Source of the DNA: Adiantum capillus-veneris
Taxonomy: Eukaryota; Streptophyta; Polypodiopsida; Polypodiales; Pteridaceae
Length of the DNA: 64,000 nucleotides
Direction of reading: 5' to 3'
Assembly (NCBI GenBank): GCA_014529385.2
Contig: CM043954.1
Location: 2,586,501 to 2,650,500 of the forward strand
Part shown: positions 60,761-64,000 of the stretch, one piece after another
How positions within the stretch are numbered: position 1 is the stretch's first letter
How the letters are laid out: every line of letters starts with the position of its first letter
Position numbers and translations under genes: made by a program
The notes under the pieces: generated by a model
Seen by the model: only the letters and a program-made list of their open reading frames with translations
What the model was told of the DNA's origin: nothing
Database searches by the model: none

Positions 60761-62292
60761 TACTAGGTACTTACAATGAGTCCTCCTAGACTTTAGTTGG
60801 TGCTCTTGATGGTGTATAATATGTTCTTGAAGAAGTATCTCTTCAATTTTATCTACCTTGGGGGGATCTTCTTTAACTAATTTTGCAGGAGATTCACCCA
60901 TGAAAGGTCGTAGAAGACTCATGTGAAAAGCATTGTGGATTTTCCAAGTTTGTTGAAGATCCTGTCTAAACGCGACCTCGTTTATTTGATCTATAATCTT
61001 AAACGGGCCATAATATTTGTTAGAAAGTTTTACAACTTTCCCATCTAAATGGCCTGTTTCTTAAGTTTGCCTTTGTCAAACTTGAGGAGAACAAATTGTC
61101 ATTCAACTAGCTTGAGATCACGATGATGTCTTCTCTTGAGATCTAAGGATAGCGTGTTTCACTTGCATATAAGTGGTATCTAGATCTCGAACAAATTCAT
61201 CAGCTACAGATATCTTGTCCTTGGTCAAAAGGATTGGGGGAAGGTGTGGTTTGCCGTATATTTAACTTCAAACGGAGCTTTTTTTATAGAGGAATGGATA
61301 GTGTTGTTATAGGCATATTTTGCACGAGGTAGATATTTCTCCCATTTTCGTTGGTTATCTGAGATTTAGCACTTCAGAATGTCCAGGACTGTGGAGTTAG
61401 TGATTTCACTTTGTCCATTTGTCTGAGGATGATAAGCCGAGGAAAAATTGAGCTTAGTTTCTAGATTCCTAAAAATTGTTCTCCATAAGTTACAGTCATT
61501 CAGGGATCACGATCACTTATGATTTTTTTGGGCATACCATGATGTTTAAAAATATGTGCCACAAATATCTTTGCCATGTGATCAGCCTTGATGGTTTTTC
61601 TACTAGAATGAAATGAGCATCCTTGTTGAATCTATCTATAATAGTCCAAGTTGCATCATTTCCATTCGAACTTTGTGGCAAATCCGTAATAAAATCCTTG
61701 GCAATACTTTGCCAGGGTACTTGGGGTATTGGTAGGGACTGAAGTAATCCAAGAGTATTATGGCAATCATGCTTATCCTTTTGGCATGGTACATAGCCTT
61801 TGACCTTTTTATCTATCTCAGTTCGTACCTTTCTAAGGCCTGTGTCACGTGGACATTATACCTCTGTGTCTTGCATAAAGAGAAGCATGTGCTTCATTCG
61901 TCATTTTTGTTTGTTCTAGGTGGATGTTCCACACAAAGAGCTTGATGAAAATAAACATATCCATCCTTAATAGAGTAGGAAAAATTTTCAGCACTAGTTT
62001 GTAACTGTTGTCAGATTTCACCAAAGTCAAAATTGTTTAGATACACCTCAGATAGAGATTATAACTCCGGATGATGTATGCTTCACTATCTCTATTTTTC
62101 TCTATGTTTCACTATAGCATTTACTTGAGGCCGTCGGGAAAGAGCATAAACAACAACATTTTTACTTCCAAAAGTGTGTAGCATTTGGAAGTGAAACATA
62201 GAGAAAAATTAACCCATCACATCTGTTTCTCAAATAACTTACGTTGGGAGATAAAGTATCAAAGACTTTGATGATCTATCTTGGTTATAAAA
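60761..62292 (-). pseudogene. Gypsy-B: decayed Ty3/Gypsy integrase and flanks
   Basis: On the minus strand, pieces equivalent to VPWQSIAKDFITDLP, TWTIIDRFNKDAHF, FLNIMVCPKKIISDRDP and later the RPFRWE-type barrel region of integrase can be read across stops. The D,D positions are visible (DFITDL, SDRDP), the E is not clear. Near 62,120-62,140 VYALSRRP marks the RNase H end. It looks like a chromovirus-type element. It is cut by Copia-D on the right. Confidence 0.75.
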
Positions 62293-62518
62293 TGTTGGAA
62301 TTAGGGTTGCAGAGAAACGCTCATAGCTTGGAGAAGACGAAGGAAGCTCAAGGCACACAATAGAGAGTGTGTTACTTAGTGTGCAAGGACAGATAGATAG
62401 CCCTAGAGTGATGGGCGTATATACAATGCACGGGGGAAAACACCTCCTAAAGAGGGAAAAAATGCCCTGGCGGTCCTAGTGTGTTCACACACATCACTAC
62501 CACATGTATATGGTAACA
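62293..62518 (-). repeat. Copia-D 3' LTR
   Basis: 226 bp, TGTTGG ... GGTAACA on the plus strand. Third LTR of this family in the window. Confidence 0.93.
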
Positions 62519-62599
62519 AATCCCCCCTGGAGTGATGCGGTGAACGAGAGCTGGCACATGAGTAAAGGGAAGTGCCATGTCCTGAGGACATGATCAGTT

Positions 62600-63840
62600 C
62601 ACAAAGGGGAGTAAGCCCAAAGCTTTGCGGAAAGCTTCAAGCTTTCACGAGAGAATGCCTTTGTGAAAAGATCTGCAACGTTGTCCTCTGTTGGCACATA
62701 AGCCAAGCTGATCTCTCCTGCTGAGAGTCTCTCCCTGACATAGTGGAAATGCACCTCAATGTGCTTTGTGCGAGCATGGAAAACTGGGTTCCTCGCAACT
62801 GCTAATGCACTCTGACTGTCAGTGTAGATATAGTGTTGGCAGTGTCCTGTCCAACACCCAAATCAGCCATAAGGCGTCTGAGCCATACACACTCAACCAT
62901 AGCTATGAAGACTGCCCTGTACTCAGCCTCACAACTAGAAGTAGCCACAATAGGTTGCTTCTTGCTCAACCATGATATACATGAACTGCCAAGCATGAAA
63001 CAAAAACCACTTGTGGACACTCGCGTGTCAAAACAACCAGCCCAATTTGAGTCCAAAAAAGCATGTAAGTCTGGCGGCAATGATCCTCCTTTGGATAAAA
63101 CAAGCCAAGATGTAAAGTGCCACTAAGGTAGCGGAAAATCCTCTTGATGGCCTGCCAATGCTTAGAACCTGGGCTATGCATAAATCTGCTGACGTGTGAG
63201 ACTGCAATTGAATATCTGGCCTCGTGTTGCATACATAAATGAGGCAGCCAACAACATTTTGATAAAGAATGACATCAGCAGGATCGCCAACATCATGTAG
63301 ACTCAACTTCAAACTTGTTTCCATGGGAGTGGCAATAGGTTTGCAATCCTCAAGTCCAAACTTACATAGCAATGTCTCTATGTAACTTTTCTGACACAAG
63401 GCAATACCACCATCACACTGCTTAAACTGTATACCCAAGTAATGATGCAACATCCCCAAATCTTTCATCTTGAAAGTAGCATTCAAATCAGCCTTAAATT
63501 CAGCAATATGTCTCTCATTTGGTCTAGTGATCAGCAAATCATCGACATAAAGAACCACAATGAGAAGTACATCATCCTCACGCTTTACATACAATGTACT
63601 TTCTGTTGGACTGTTACGAAAGCCTTGTTTGACCAAATGAGTGTCAGCTTTCTCATACCAAGCTCGAGGAGATTGCTTCAACCCATACAAAGCCTTCTTA
63701 CATCTGCACACTTTGTCCTCTTGTCCTTTTATGACAAAACCGCGAGGATGCGTTACATAAACTTCCTCAAATATGTCACCATTCAAGAAAGCAGTAACAA
63801 TGTCCGATTGATGTACATCCCGACCAAAATGAGATGCCAA
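62600..63840 (-). CDS. Copia-D reverse transcriptase and RNase H (two frames)
   Basis: The RT frame 63,028-63,840 has VHQSDIVTAFLNGDIFEEVY, LYGLKQSPRAWYEKADTHL and VVLYVDDLLITRPNERH (YVDD near 63,535-63,550). A frameshift near 63,200 moves RNase H into another frame: DSNWAGCFDTRVSTSGFC, SWLSKKQPIVATSSCEAEYR and a broken DSQSALAVARN block near 62,800-62,830. It is less decayed than Copia-C and keeps the CEAEY motif that Copia-C lost. Confidence 0.88.
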
Positions 63841-64000
63841 TGCAGATAGAAATCACACAGTAGTCATACGACAAGTGGGAGCAAAAGTCTCTTCATAATC
63901 CAGCCTTTTTGCTGTGCACAACCCTTTGCAACAAGTCGAGCCTTGTCGCGATCGGTCTCACCATCCGGCTTGCGTTTCAACTTGTAAACCCCCTTCGTAC

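Larger units (their letters stand above)
62293..64000 (-). mobile_element. Copia-D: 3' part of a minus-strand Copia of the Copia-C family (runs off window)
   Basis: The 3' LTR is 62,293-62,518 and closely resembles both Copia-C LTRs. The bases before it (TAAAA, 62,288-62,292) would be the left target duplicate. RNase H and RT follow, and the 5' part lies outside the window. It inserted into Gypsy-B. Confidence 0.93.

Overview
The window joins two unlike kinds of DNA. Bases 1 to about 17,875 are a collinear piece of a land-plant plastid genome, running from the intron of trnV-UAC to trnC-GCA. Bases from about 17,880 to 64,000 are plant nuclear repeat DNA: LINEs, nested Copia and Gypsy LTR retrotransposons, a SINE, MITEs, microsatellites and a decayed disease-resistance-type gene. 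The simplest reading is a fern nuclear chromosome carrying a recent plastid insertion (NUPT). A false join in the assembly cannot be excluded from sequence alone.

The plastid part points to a leptosporangiate fern. The block trnT-GGU, psbD, psbC, trnS-UGA, psbZ, trnG-GCC follows trnfM in the orientation produced by the fern-specific inversion. trnL has a CAA anticodon where seed plants have UAA. rps4 begins with ACG and has an internal TGA, and psaA has an internal TAG. All of these are sites that ferns correct by C-to-U or U-to-C RNA editing. Genes in order: trnV 3' exon, ndhC, ndhK, ndhJ, trnF(-), trnL(-, group I intron), rps4, ycf3 exons 2 and 3, psaA, psaB, rps14, trnfM, trnT, psbD, psbC, trnS(-), psbZ, trnG, trnC. 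In a plastid these make NDH subunits, both photosystem I core proteins, the PSII D2 and CP43 proteins, PsbZ, a PSI assembly factor and two ribosomal proteins. Here they are probably silent passengers. trnS-GGA and ycf3 exon 1 are missing, so this copy is not a working plastome segment.

The nuclear part is layered. A 5'-truncated LINE (about 17.88-22.0 kb) abuts the plastid DNA and ends in a CTAT/CT microsatellite. A plus-strand Copia element (Copia-B, 22,800-32,596, target duplication CTATG) carries a younger minus-strand Copia (Copia-A, 23,331-28,851, target duplication GTGAG) inside its 5' LTR, and has lost its RNase H and most of its 3' LTR. A plus-strand Gypsy (Gypsy-A, about 33.3 to at least 46.2 kb) is interrupted by a third Copia (Copia-C, 34,209-39,386, target duplication AATGA). 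Its coding region has an unusual layout: two zinc-binding H2C2 modules around the integrase start and a second retropepsin-like stretch after the integrase.

From 46 to 64 kb come AT-rich sequence with a spaced palindrome, a 113-nt near-perfect hairpin beside plant telomere repeats, a minus-strand NBS-LRR pseudogene, a Harbinger-like MITE family, a tRNA-derived SINE with 12-bp target duplications, a second decayed LINE, a decayed minus-strand Gypsy integrase and the 3' part of a fourth Copia (same family as Copia-C) that runs off the window. I see no intact host nuclear gene, no CRISPR array and no clearly new gene system. The most unusual items are the plastid insertion that keeps unedited editing sites, the odd Gypsy architecture and the hairpin/telomere-repeat locus.
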